15,571 nucleotides of DNA from Actinomycetota bacterium (GTDB lineage: Bacteria; Actinomycetota; Thermoleophilia; Solirubrobacterales; Solirubrobacteraceae). A program made the translations under genes and the position numbers. The stretch covers positions 1-15,571 of the forward strand of contig SYBY01000516.1 in NCBI GenBank assembly GCA_005788585.1, read 5' to 3'. The notes under the pieces were generated by a model. The model did not search any database and had not been told where the DNA came from. It was given only the letters and a program-made list of their open reading frames with translations. Numbering within the stretch: position 1 is the stretch's first letter; the number at the start of each line of letters is the position of its first letter. Positions 1 through 7,096 of the stretch are shown piece after piece.

Positions 1-1
1 G

Positions 2-2662
2 GCGCCCGCGCAGGACGGGTGGGGCGTCGTCGCGAGCGACGGCGACGGGGCGGCGGTCATCTCGATCGACGCCGTGCGCACGCAGCCGGTGGACGCCGGC
101 CGGCCGGCCCGGCGCAGCCTGCGCAACGCGCTGTACGCCATCGAGTGGTCCGCGGCGCCGCAGGCCGACGTCAACGGGTCGGGTCCACGCGTCGCCGTGC
201 TGGGCGACGGCCCGGAGCTCCCGGGCGAGCGCTACGACGGTCTCGCGGCGCTCGTCGCGGCCGTCGAGGCCGGCGCCGAGGCGCCCGAGCAGGTGCTCCT
301 CGCGGTCGTGCCCGGCGAGGGCGAGCTTCCCGAGGCCGCCCACGCGCTCACCGCACGCGTCCTGGCGATCCTGCAGGCCTGGCTGGAAGCCGAGGTCCTC
401 GGCGGCGCCCGGCTCGTCGTGCTGACGCGCGGCGCCGTGGCCGGCGCCGGCGGGCGGCCCGACCTGCACCTGGCGCCCCTCGCCGGCCTGGTCCGCACCG
501 CGGGCTCCGAGCATCCCGGGCGCTTCGCCCTCCTCGACGCCGACGACGAGGCGCCCTCTGCCGCACTGCTCGCCGCGCTTGCGTCCGACGAGCCGGAGGT
601 CGCCATCCGCGACGCAGAGCTGCTCGTCCCGCGCGTGCGCCCGTTCCGCGCGGAGGAGGCCGAGGCGCCCGCGCCTGAGCACCCGACGGGCACGGTGCTC
701 ATCACCGGCGGCGTCACCGGACTCGGCGCGATGCTCGCGCACCACCTCGCCGCGCGCCAGGGCACCCGTCACCTGCTGCTCGTCAGCCGCCGCGGGGCCG
801 AGACGCCCGGGGCCGCGGAGCTCGTCGCCGACCTGCGTCAGGCGGGCTGCGAGGCCGAGGTCGCCGCGTGCGACGTCGCCGACCGGGCGGCGCTCGAGGG
901 CCTCCTGGCCACGATTCCGCCCGAGCGGCCGCTCACCGCCGTCTTCCACTCCGCCGCCGCGCTCGACGACGGCGTGCTCACGGCCATGGACGAGGAGCGC
1001 CTGCGCCGCGTCATGCGGCCCAAGATCGACGCCGCCCTGCATCTGCACGAGCTGACGCGCGACCTCCCGTCGGTGTCGGAGTTCGTCCTCTTCTCCTCCG
1101 CTGCGTGCTCCCTGGGCAACCCGGGCCAGGCCAACTACGCGGCGGCGAACGCGTTCCTCGACGCGCTCGCGGCGATCCGGTGCGCCGACGGCCTGCCCGG
1201 TCTGGCGCTCGCCTTCGGCTTCTGGGGACGCGTCACCGACCTCACGCAGCACCTGACCGCCGACGACGGCCGGCGCGTCGGCCCGCTCGACCTGCTGCCG
1301 ATGTCCGACGAGCTCGGCCTCGACCTCATCGACGCCGCCCGCGGCACCGGTGAGCCGCTGCTCGCGCCCATGCGGTTCGACCTGGCCAAGCTCGCGGACC
1401 GCGCGCAGTCCGGCATCCTGCCGCCGATCCTCAGCGGCCTCGTCCGCGCTCGCCCACGTCGTGCCGCCGCGCGCACGCTCGCCCCCGCGGGCGGCAGCGG
1501 CGCGAACGGCGCAGGGGTCGGCGCCGATGCGATCCGCGGGGAGATCGCCGCCGCGCTCGGCTACGAGTCGGCCGACGCGGTCGACATGCAGCTGACGTTC
1601 CTCGAGCTCGGCTTCGACTCACTCGTGACGCTCGAGCTGCGCAAGCGCCTGCAGGCGCTCACGGGCCTGACCCTGCCCACGACGGTCCTCTTCGACCATC
1701 CGACGCCCGCCGCGCTCGTGACCCACCTCGTCGGCGAGCTCGGGGGCACGGTCGAGCCCGCGCCGGCCGCGGGGGCGGCGAACGGCAACGGCGCGAACGG
1801 CGGCGGCGTGCTGGACACCCTCTTCCGTCGCGCCTGCCGGCTGCACCGCACCCGCGACGCCATCGCGATCGCCGAGGCGCACGCGCGCCTGCGCCCGCGC
1901 TTCGGCGTCAGCCATCACCGGCGCCAGGCGCCATCGGCCATCCCGCTCGCGCAGGGGGCCGCCGAGCCGATCGTCGTCTGCATCCCGTCGCTCATCGCGA
2001 GCTCCGGGCCGCACGAGTACGCGCGGTTCGCGAAGGCGTTTGCCGGCCGCCGCGAGGTCATCGCCGTCCCCGTCCCCGGCTTCATGCCCGACGAGCTGCT
2101 GCCCTCGCGCATCGATGCAGCGGCGGGCGCGCAGGCGATCACCATCGCCGAGCACGCGCAGGGTCGCCCCGTCGCGCTCGTGGGCTTCTCCACCGGCGGC
2201 CTGCTCGCCCACGCCGTCGCGGTGGAGCTCGCACGGATCGGCGCTCCCGCCGCGTCGGTTGCCCTCGTCGACACGTACACGACCGAGACGATGCTGCCGA
2301 TCGCCGACCTCGTCTTCGACCGCATGCTCGAAGGCAACGGCGCGCACCCGGGTGTCGACGACCACCGGCTCGGCACGATGGGGGTCTATCTCGGGCTGCT
2401 CGCCGCGTGGACCCCGCCCCCGCGCGCTGCGCCGACGCTGCTCGTGAAGGCCACCGAGCCCGTGCCCGGCCTCGTTCGGGTCGGCGACTGGACCGCGTCG
2501 TGGCCGCAGCGCGACGCCGTCGCGAACCTGCCCGGCACGCACTTCACGATCCTCGAGGACCACGCCGAGACGACGGCCCGCGCCGTCGAGGACTGGGTCG
2601 CGCGCCACCCGGCCGCCGTCGCGCCGAGTGCCCGTCACCGCTTCCGCTTGCGCGTCCGCTGA
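2..2662 (+). CDS. Type I modular polyketide synthase, terminal module (partial: DH end-KR-ACP-TE)
   Basis: This is the C-terminal 886 residues of a modular PKS; the gene is open at the left edge. The first ~35 residues look like the end of a DH domain. Next comes the KR structural subdomain (from about nt 110, 'LYAIEW', then 'PLAGLVRTAGSEHPGRF'). The catalytic KR starts near nt 690: NADPH loop TGGVTGLG at 703-726, 'LDD' typical of B-type ketoreductases, Lys in 'RPKIDAAL', Ser in 'FSSAA' and Tyr in 'QANYAAAN'. The KR therefore looks active. No ER lies between the KR subdomains. The ACP (about 1530-1740) carries its phosphopantetheine Ser in 'LGFDSL' at 1619-1621. An Asn/Gly linker leads to a type I thioesterase with 'GFSTGG' (Ser at 2189-2191), Asp at 2270-2272 and His at 2540-2542, a complete triad like macrolide-type TEs. 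A TE marks chain release by hydrolysis or cyclisation, so this is the last module. The product is unknown. Confidence 0.95.
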   Translation, partial: APAQDGWGVVASDGDGAAVISIDAVRTQPVDAGRPARRSLRNALYAIEWSAAPQADVNGSGPRVAVLGDGPELPGERYDGLAALVAAVEAGAEAPEQVLLAVVPGEGELPEAAHALTARVLAILQAWLEAEVLGGARLVVLTRGAVAGAGGRPDLHLAPLAGLVRTAGSEHPGRFALLDADDEAPSAALLAALASDEPEVAIRDAELLVPRVRPFRAEEAEAPAPEHPTGTVLITGGVTGLGAMLAHHLAARQGTRHLLLVSRRGAETPGAAELVADLRQAGCEAEVAACDVADRAALEGLLATIPPERPLTAVFHSAAALDDGVLTAMDEERLRRVMRPKIDAALHLHELTRDLPSVSEFVLFSSAACSLGNPGQANYAAANAFLDALAAIRCADGLPGLALAFGFWGRVTDLTQHLTADDGRRVGPLDLLPMSDELGLDLIDAARGTGEPLLAPMRFDLAKLADRAQSGILPPILSGLVRARPRRAAARTLAPAGGSGANGAGVGADAIRGEIAAALGYESADAVDMQLTFLELGFDSLVTLELRKRLQALTGLTLPTTVLFDHPTPAALVTHLVGELGGTVEPAPAAGAANGNGANGGGVLDTLFRRACRLHRTRDAIAIAEAHARLRPRFGVSHHRRQAPSAIPLAQGAAEPIVVCIPSLIASSGPHEYARFAKAFAGRREVIAVPVPGFMPDELLPSRIDAAAGAQAITIAEHAQGRPVALVGFSTGGLLAHAVAVELARIGAPAASVALVDTYTTETMLPIADLVFDRMLEGNGAHPGVDDHRLGTMGVYLGLLAAWTPPPRAAPTLLVKATEPVPGLVRVGDWTASWPQRDAVANLPGTHFTILEDHAETTARAVEDWVARHPAAVAPSARHRFRLRVR

Positions 2663-2671
2663 GGGACCTCC

Positions 2672-3598
2672 ATGGCGAACGAGGAGATCTCCGGGCGCGT
2701 CCCGCAGGATGATCACGTCCGCGACGTCGGGCTCGGCACGCGCCTGTACACCACGCCGTTCGTGCACCGGCTCCTGCCCGCGAAGCTCGCACTTGCGCTC
2801 GTGTCGCGCTTCGGCTCGCCGGAGGCACGCAACGGCCGCGCCGTCGAGCGCCAGCAGGCCGAGCACCTCATGCAGGATCTGCTCGAGTACACGCCCCGCG
2901 CGGGCGAGGCGCGGAAGCTGGCACGACGCAACGTCGCCGAGGTCGCGCGGCTGCGCGAGCTGTTCTGGCGCCCGTGGCTGATCAAGCACTCGCGCATCGT
3001 CGGGCACGAGCACTGGGAAGCCGCCCACGCCGATGGCCGCGGCTGCCTCATCGTGGTCGGCCATTTCGGCGGGTTGTTCGGCCTCGCCCCCGCGCTCAAG
3101 CACCACGGCTACCACCTGTACTCGGTGACGAGCTCGCACTACTGGGAGCCGATGCCGCCGGGGTTCGAAGGGCTGTGGACCCTGCGCCTGCGCGACTACG
3201 CCCAGGCGCTCGGCCCCGGCACCGCGATCCCCAACGACGAGCCCGCCGAGCGCTTCCTCGAGGTGCTGGAGCGCGGCGACACGCTGCTCATCGCGTTCGA
3301 CCTGCCCGGCTCAGCCGCCACGCCGTTCCTCGGCCGGTCGGTCGCGCTGACGGGCGCGCCTGCGACGCTCGCGTTCCGCACCGGCGCCCGGGTGCTGCCG
3401 ATCCTGCCGCTGCGCGACGGCTCCCACGTCGTCGTCAACATGTACGAGCCGCTCGACGCGACGCACTACCGCGACGCGTCCGCGCTGCGGGCCGCGATCG
3501 CGCAGGTGTTCGAGCAGCTCCTCGTCGAGCATCCCGACAACGTGGACTACACCTGGTATCCGTCGCCTCTCGTCACCGAGGTGCCCGGCGACGCGTGA
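2672..3598 (+). CDS. LpxL/HtrB-like lysophospholipid acyltransferase family protein
   Basis: This 308-residue protein has the length and layout of the LpxL/HtrB/PatA group, which moves acyl chains to lipid or sugar acceptors at the inner membrane face. Visible landmarks are 'VVGHFGGLFG' (His131, the usual catalytic histidine), 'LIAFDLPG' near 207-213, 'PFLGR' near 218-222 and 'APATLAFRTGARVLPI' near 229-244, in family order. The family's HX4D/E motif is altered: the acidic position is Phe136. The ATG is chosen because GAGGG (2661-2665) sits six bases upstream and the gene begins nine bases after the PKS stop, so co-transcription with the PKS is likely. It may acylate a glycolipid or act on a polyketide chain; the substrate cannot be read from sequence. 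Its last 52 bases overlap the opposing gene. Family assignment is fairly sure, activity is not. Confidence 0.8.
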   Translation: MANEEISGRVPQDDHVRDVGLGTRLYTTPFVHRLLPAKLALALVSRFGSPEARNGRAVERQQAEHLMQDLLEYTPRAGEARKLARRNVAEVARLRELFWRPWLIKHSRIVGHEHWEAAHADGRGCLIVVGHFGGLFGLAPALKHHGYHLYSVTSSHYWEPMPPGFEGLWTLRLRDYAQALGPGTAIPNDEPAERFLEVLERGDTLLIAFDLPGSAATPFLGRSVALTGAPATLAFRTGARVLPILPLRDGSHVVVNMYEPLDATHYRDASALRAAIAQVFEQLLVEHPDNVDYTWYPSPLVTEVPGDA

Positions 3599-4356
3599 CT
3601 GGCGACCTCGCGCCACACGTCGAGGTCCTTGACGGGGTGCGCGAACGTCGCGCCGGCCGCGTGCAGCGCACGGACCTCCGCGGGTTCGTAGGGCGGGTCC
3701 CAGCGGACGTGGTCGTAGAGGTCGGCGTGCTCGGCGAGGTTGACGATCCGGTGGCCCAGGTGGTGCACCAGCGTCGGGACGTACAGCTCGCCGTAGCAGG
3801 GCGGGTGGTCCCCGACCGCGACGTAGCCGGCCAGCGCGTCGCGGCTCAGCCACATGCCGTCGCCGAGGGTGCCGTAGATCAGGGTCGGGTCCTCGCGCAC
3901 ACTGACCCGGCGCAGGTGCGCGAGCAGCGCGGGGTCGCGCCGGAAGCGGCCGTAGTGCTCCCAGTTCGTCCCGGTGCGCAGGCTCGCCTCCTTGCCGAGC
4001 AGCCCGGCGCCGGTCTGCGCCGCGATCGCCTCGAGCCGCTGCGCGTAGTCGCCGCGCAGCACGAGGTGGTCGTACTCGATGACGTAGACCGCGTCGATCG
4101 TCGGGTCATCGCGGATCCAGTGCTCCCAGACCGTCGCGAAGGTCACGTGGTAGGACTGAAACGACCGGGGCGCGCCGCGCAGGGTCGGGTCGTCGACGAA
4201 GGCCTTGGCGTCGATGTCGAGCGCGTCGAAGTCCGCCCGCTTGCCGCCGTGGCAGACCGCGAACCGCTCTCCGGGCGCGATGGCCCGGAGCAGGCGCAGC
4301 TGCTCGCCGGCGGTGGCCGCGTCGACGTGCGTGAGGACGACCGTGAGCGTCGTCAC
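3547..4356 (-). CDS. Putative GT-A-fold glycosyltransferase-like protein
   Basis: This 269-residue protein starts at a GTG whose bases overlap the TGA of the upstream small gene (GTGA, a 4-base overlap), which strongly supports this start over the longer open frame. The N-terminus 'TTLTVVLTHVD' looks like a first beta strand. 'AVYVIEYDHLVLRGDY' (about residues 89-104) resembles an acidic metal/nucleotide-binding E-x-D motif of GT-A enzymes, and 'GTLGDGMWLS' and 'CYGELYVPTLVHHLGH' resemble acceptor-side segments. It has no signal peptide or membrane segment, so it is probably cytoplasmic. I do not recognise a precise family; the E-Y-D context recalls DUF3405-type proteins, but this is memory of a pattern and not a search. 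It lies among glycosyltransferase genes on the opposite strand. The last 52 bases run antisense to the end of the acyltransferase gene. Confidence 0.75.
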   Translation of the reverse strand: MTTLTVVLTHVDAATAGEQLRLLRAIAPGERFAVCHGGKRADFDALDIDAKAFVDDPTLRGAPRSFQSYHVTFATVWEHWIRDDPTIDAVYVIEYDHLVLRGDYAQRLEAIAAQTGAGLLGKEASLRTGTNWEHYGRFRRDPALLAHLRRVSVREDPTLIYGTLGDGMWLSRDALAGYVAVGDHPPCYGELYVPTLVHHLGHRIVNLAEHADLYDHVRWDPPYEPAEVRALHAAGATFAHPVKDLDVWREVASHASPGTSVTRGDGYQV

Positions 4357-4589
4357 GGGCGCCGCGCCGGGCACGCGCCCGCCTCGACGTGGCGGAAGAC
4401 GAGCCTGTTCATCGAGGCGAAGTCGACGGCCACGAGCCCGGCCTCGGCGCCGATGAGCTTCACGTCGCCCTTCCATATGATCGGAATGGCCTTGACCATG
4501 ACCTCGTCGCAGACCTCGCAGCGGATCGGACGGCCCGCGACCGCGACGACGGCCAGCTTGACCTTCCGCTTGACCTCGTCGCGCTGCAC
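4353..4589 (-). CDS. Small CxxC protein, translationally coupled to the downstream gene
   Basis: This is a 78-residue protein of unknown function starting at GTG. It contains 'IRCEVCDEV' (Cys24, Cys27), a knuckle that could bind a metal or act in redox chemistry, with a lone Cys73 and His67 near the end. The N-terminus is basic (MQRDEVKRKVK) and the middle is hydrophobic but lacks a clear membrane helix. The stop TGA overlaps the GTG of the following gene, typical of translational coupling, so the two products probably act together. On the minus strand TACCAT (4601-4596) ends seven bases before the GTG, where a leaderless transcript would begin. A single CxxC is not enough to name a zinc ribbon. 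The start is only six bases from the divergent GT2 start. Confidence 0.65.
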   Translation of the reverse strand: MQRDEVKRKVKLAVVAVAGRPIRCEVCDEVMVKAIPIIWKGDVKLIGAEAGLVAVDFASMNRLVFRHVEAGACPARRP

Positions 4590-4595
4590 ACGCGC

Positions 4596-4601
4596 ATGGT
4601 A
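4596..4601 (-). promoter_or_regulatory. -10 element (TACCAT) for a leaderless minus-strand unit
   Basis: Read on the minus strand the hexamer is TACCAT, matching the TANNNT actinobacterial -10 pattern. Its last base is seven bases from the first base of the GTG at 4589, so the transcript could begin at the start codon. It lies within the first codons of the divergent GT2 gene. No convincing -35 was found. Confidence 0.4.
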
Positions 4602-5483
4602 GGTGCCGGGCCCGCCGCGCGCATCTGCGCGATCGTCGTGACGTTCAACCGCTCAGAGCTGCTCGCCGAGTGCCTGACGCGGCTGGGCGCACAGACCCGC
4701 CCGGCGGACGAGATCCTCGTCGTCGACAACGCGAGCACCGACGGCACGGCGGAGATGGTGGCCGAGCGCTTCCCCGAGGTCACGCTGCTGCGCCTGCCCG
4801 AGAACGTCGGCGGCGCCGGGGGCTTCCACGCGGGCATGCGCGACGCGCTCGCGCGCGGCCACGACTGGCTGTGGGTGATGGACGACGACACCTTCACCGT
4901 CCCCGACACGCTCGAGCAGCTGCTGGCGGGCGGTGCGCGGGCGCCGGGCCCTGCACCGATGATGCTGTCCAGTCAGGTTCGCTGGAAGGACGAGACGCTG
5001 CACCCGATGAACCTGCCGTCGCCGCGCTGGCGCGACCCGGAGTTCATGGCGCTCGGTGCGGCCGGCGGGCTGGTCGGCCTGCGCAACGCGACGTTCGTCT
5101 CGGTCGCCCTGCACCGGGACGCGATCGAGCGCTACGGACTGCCGCTGGCGCACTACTTCATCTGGACCGACGACGTGGAGCTGACCTCGCGCATCATGCG
5201 CGCGGAGCCCGGCTACCTCGTCCCCGAGAGCCGGGTCTACCACTGGACGCCCACCGCGCACCCCGCGGCTGCGAGTTCGTCCGGCGACCGCTTCTACTAC
5301 CACGTGCGCAACTCGCTGCTGCTGCTGCGCGGCACGAGCCTCGCGCCGATGGACCGCATCGACTACGCCCGGTACTACGTGAAGTCGCTGCTGGCGTTCC
5401 TGCGGGAACGCGGACGGGAGCCCGCCGCGCTGAAGCTGCTCGCGCGGGGGCTGCGCGATGGCCTGACGGGGGAGACCCGATGA
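4596..5483 (+). CDS. GT2-family glycosyltransferase
   Basis: This 295-residue GT-A enzyme transfers a sugar from a nucleotide-sugar donor, probably in the cytoplasm onto a lipid-linked glycan. It shows 'CAIVVTFNR' (11-19), 'ILVVDNASTDGT' (40-51), the DXD segment 'WVMDDDTF' (93-100), the acceptor/catalytic segment 'YFIWTDDVELTSRI' (187-200) and a late His in 'VYHWTP'. The overall pattern resembles rhamnosyl- or galactofuranosyl-transferases of the WbbL/GlfT type; the sugar cannot be told. The ATG is chosen because it lies just before the first beta strand; residues further upstream in this frame are only antisense to the small CxxC gene. No clear ribosome binding site or -10 box is visible. 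It has a diverged copy immediately downstream. Confidence 0.9.
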   Translation: MVGAGPAARICAIVVTFNRSELLAECLTRLGAQTRPADEILVVDNASTDGTAEMVAERFPEVTLLRLPENVGGAGGFHAGMRDALARGHDWLWVMDDDTFTVPDTLEQLLAGGARAPGPAPMMLSSQVRWKDETLHPMNLPSPRWRDPEFMALGAAGGLVGLRNATFVSVALHRDAIERYGLPLAHYFIWTDDVELTSRIMRAEPGYLVPESRVYHWTPTAHPAAASSSGDRFYYHVRNSLLLLRGTSLAPMDRIDYARYYVKSLLAFLRERGREPAALKLLARGLRDGLTGETR

Positions 5484-5485
5484 GG

Positions 5486-5517
5486 TGGCATCGCTCGGCC
5501 TGCGGCCTCGGATGCCA
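5486..5517 (+). other. Stem-loop in GT2/GT2-like intergenic gap
   Basis: The perfect 7-base inverted repeat TGGCATC (5486-5492) / GATGCCA (5511-5517) encloses a smaller GGCC/GGCC stem (5497-5500 with 5504-5507). It begins three bases after the GT2 stop. There is no following T-run, so a classical terminator is unlikely; an attenuator or mRNA-stability element is possible. Confidence 0.45.
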
Positions 5518-5520
5518 TTG

Positions 5521-5548
5521 CGAGAGCTCGCCCAGGGGCTCCCTCTCG
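5521..5548 (+). other. Second stem-loop before the GT2-like gene
   Basis: CGAGAG (5521-5526) pairs with CTCTCG (5543-5548), and an inner GCC/GGC stem closes a small loop after a 3x3 internal loop. Together with the hairpin just upstream it fills most of the 82-base gap. This supports the gap being non-coding and the next gene starting at 5566 and not at the GTG at 5485. Confidence 0.4.
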
Positions 5549-5565
5549 CGGGTTGGCGGTGCCCG

Positions 5566-6183
5566 ATGAGCGGTGTGGTCGCGGTGATCACCGGCGCCGC
5601 CCCCGCGCAGGAGCAGGCGTGCCGTGCGGCGCTCGCCGCGCAGGAGACGCCGGTCGCTCGGATCCTGGCCGGCGCGGACGCGCTGGCGCGCGCGGCCGCG
5701 GGCGACGACGACTGGGTCTGGGCCCTCGAGGGTGGTGCGGCGCCCCAGCCCGATGCGCTCGCGCGCCTGCTGGGGCTGGCCGACGGCGCGCTGCGCTGCG
5801 GCATGGTCGTCGACCCCTCCGGCGGGCCGCTCGCGTTCGCGCTGCCGGCGGGCGACCAGTTCGACGTCGATGCCGTGATCGCGCTCGCCGCCGAGCGGGT
5901 GCTGCCGATCCGCCGCGCGACGCTCGCGCACACCCTCGTCTCCCGGATGGCGCTCCGCGAGCACGGCCTGCCCGACCCGCGGTACGGCGCGTACGCGGGG
6001 GAGGAATGGACGGCGCGCGTGGCGGCCGGGGGCGGCGGGCGCTTCCTGCCCGCGTCCACCGCGGTCCTTCCCGCGGCGCCGCCGACACCCCGTGCGATCG
6101 GGCCCGCGCTGCGGACCGCCCGGACCCCGACGTGGACGAACGGCGAGCGGCTGGCCGTCATCGCGGCCCTGCTCCGTCGCTAG
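5566..6183 (+). CDS. Diverged GT2-like protein lacking the DXD motif
   Basis: This 205-residue protein aligns by eye along much of its length with the GT2 enzyme encoded just upstream. 'DDWVWALEGGAAPQPDALARLL' parallels the neighbour's 'HDWLWVMDDDTFTVPD...' region, and 'IRRATL...LREHGLPDPRYGAYAGEEWTARV...RFLPASTAV' parallels 'LRNATF...IERYGLPLAHYFIWTDDVELTSRI...YLVPESRV' (segments shortened). The metal-binding DDD has become EGG (55-57) and the 'VDNASTDGT' nucleotide-binding stretch is missing, while an acidic pair (EE, 146-147) remains where TDD sits. It is therefore probably inactive alone and may be a partner or acceptor-binding subunit, or a decaying duplicate. The frame is intact. The ATG at 5566 was preferred because the sequence before it is hairpin-rich and unlike a GT N-terminus. 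Confidence 0.7.
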   Translation: MSGVVAVITGAAPAQEQACRAALAAQETPVARILAGADALARAAAGDDDWVWALEGGAAPQPDALARLLGLADGALRCGMVVDPSGGPLAFALPAGDQFDVDAVIALAAERVLPIRRATLAHTLVSRMALREHGLPDPRYGAYAGEEWTARVAAGGGGRFLPASTAVLPAAPPTPRAIGPALRTARTPTWTNGERLAVIAALLRR

Positions 6184-6208
6184 ACGATCTGGAACCATCC
6201 CGCCACCC

Positions 6209-7096
6209 ATGGACGCCACGATCGTGATCGTCACGAAGGACCGTCGCGAGATGCTCGCCGACGCGCTCGCGTCGGCGGTCGCGCAGGAGGGCGACGTCGA
6301 GGTGCTCGTCATCGATGACGGCTCGTCAGACGGCACCGCGCAGATGGTCGCCGAGCGGTTCCGGGATGTGCGGGTCCAGCGGTACGAGACGAACGCCGGG
6401 CTCGTGGTGCGCCGCAATGACGCATCGCGCCTCGCCCGTGGCCGCGTGATCGTCTCGATCGACGACGACGCGGTCTTCACGACCCCGGATACGGTCGCGC
6501 AGACCCTGCGCGACTTCGATGCCGACCCGCGCATCGCCGCGATCGGCATCCCGTACGTCGACGTGCGGCGCAGCCCGCAGGTGCATCAGCAGCCGCCCGA
6601 CGCCGAGGGCTGCTGGATCGGGCCGGTGTACCGCGGCACCGCCCACGCCGTGCGGCGCGACGTGTTCCTCGAGCTGGGCGGCTACCGCGAGCGCATCGTC
6701 CACCAGGGCGAGGAGCACGACTTCTGCCTGCGCCTGCTCGACGCCGGCTATCTCATCCGCTACGGCCGCGCCGCGCCGATCGAGCATCGCGAGTCGCCGC
6801 GCCGCAGCAACCGGCGGATGGAGCGCTACGGCCGCTGCAACGAGCAGCTGCTGTGCGCGACGTACTACCCCCAGCCCTGGGCGACGCTGTACGGCGTGGG
6901 CTACGCCGGCAAGTCGGTCCTGCGCGGCATCCGCTCCGACGGCGGGCTCGTCTGGATCGGCGAGGGGATCCTGCGCGGCGTCGGCGCGTGGTTCACGACC
7001 GAGCGGCACCCGGTCGCGCGCGCGACCTTCGCGCTCGACCAGCGGCTGCGGCGGGCGGGCTGCCTGCCGATCGAGGACGTCAGCCCTCGTCGATGA
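6209..7096 (+). CDS. GT2-family glycosyltransferase
   Basis: This 295-residue enzyme shows the standard GT2 series: 'ATIVIVTKDR' (3-12), 'VLVIDDGSSDGT' (32-43), the DXD segment 'VSIDDDAVF' (82-90), 'GTAHAVRRDVFLELGGY' (143-159) and 'GEEHDFCLRLLDAGY' (167-181) with the catalytic-base acids. The form is that of cytoplasmic inverting transferases that extend lipid-linked glycans; donor and acceptor are unknown. It shares 'DGTAxMVAERF' with the GT2 gene at 4596, so the two may be paralogues. The ATG follows the previous stop by 25 bases and sits right before the first strand; no Shine-Dalgarno sequence is evident. It probably forms one transcript with the two genes before it. Its 3' end overlaps the opposing hydrolase gene by 17 bases. 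Confidence 0.92.
   Translation: MDATIVIVTKDRREMLADALASAVAQEGDVEVLVIDDGSSDGTAQMVAERFRDVRVQRYETNAGLVVRRNDASRLARGRVIVSIDDDAVFTTPDTVAQTLRDFDADPRIAAIGIPYVDVRRSPQVHQQPPDAEGCWIGPVYRGTAHAVRRDVFLELGGYRERIVHQGEEHDFCLRLLDAGYLIRYGRAAPIEHRESPRRSNRRMERYGRCNEQLLCATYYPQPWATLYGVGYAGKSVLRGIRSDGGLVWIGEGILRGVGAWFTTERHPVARATFALDQRLRRAGCLPIEDVSPRR

Noticed and set aside
1619..3139. A 506-codon minus-strand frame
   Set aside because: It is antisense to the PKS ACP-TE and the acyltransferase, whose catalytic motifs are intact; its composition is that of shadow translation.
2974..4602. A 542-codon plus-strand frame
   Set aside because: It overlaps the acyltransferase in another frame and then runs antisense to the coupled minus-strand pair; it has no domains.
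5484..5548. A canonical rho-independent terminator
   Set aside because: Hairpins are present but no T-run follows, and genes continue in the same direction with close spacing.
5485..5565. An N-terminal extension of the GT2-like gene from GTG at 5485
   Set aside because: The 27 extra residues lie over two hairpins and do not resemble a GT N-terminus; the ATG at 5566 begins right before the first beta strand.
4653..6161. A 502-codon minus-strand frame
   Set aside because: It is antisense to the GT2 and GT2-like genes, with Arg/Ala/Ser-rich low complexity and no motif.
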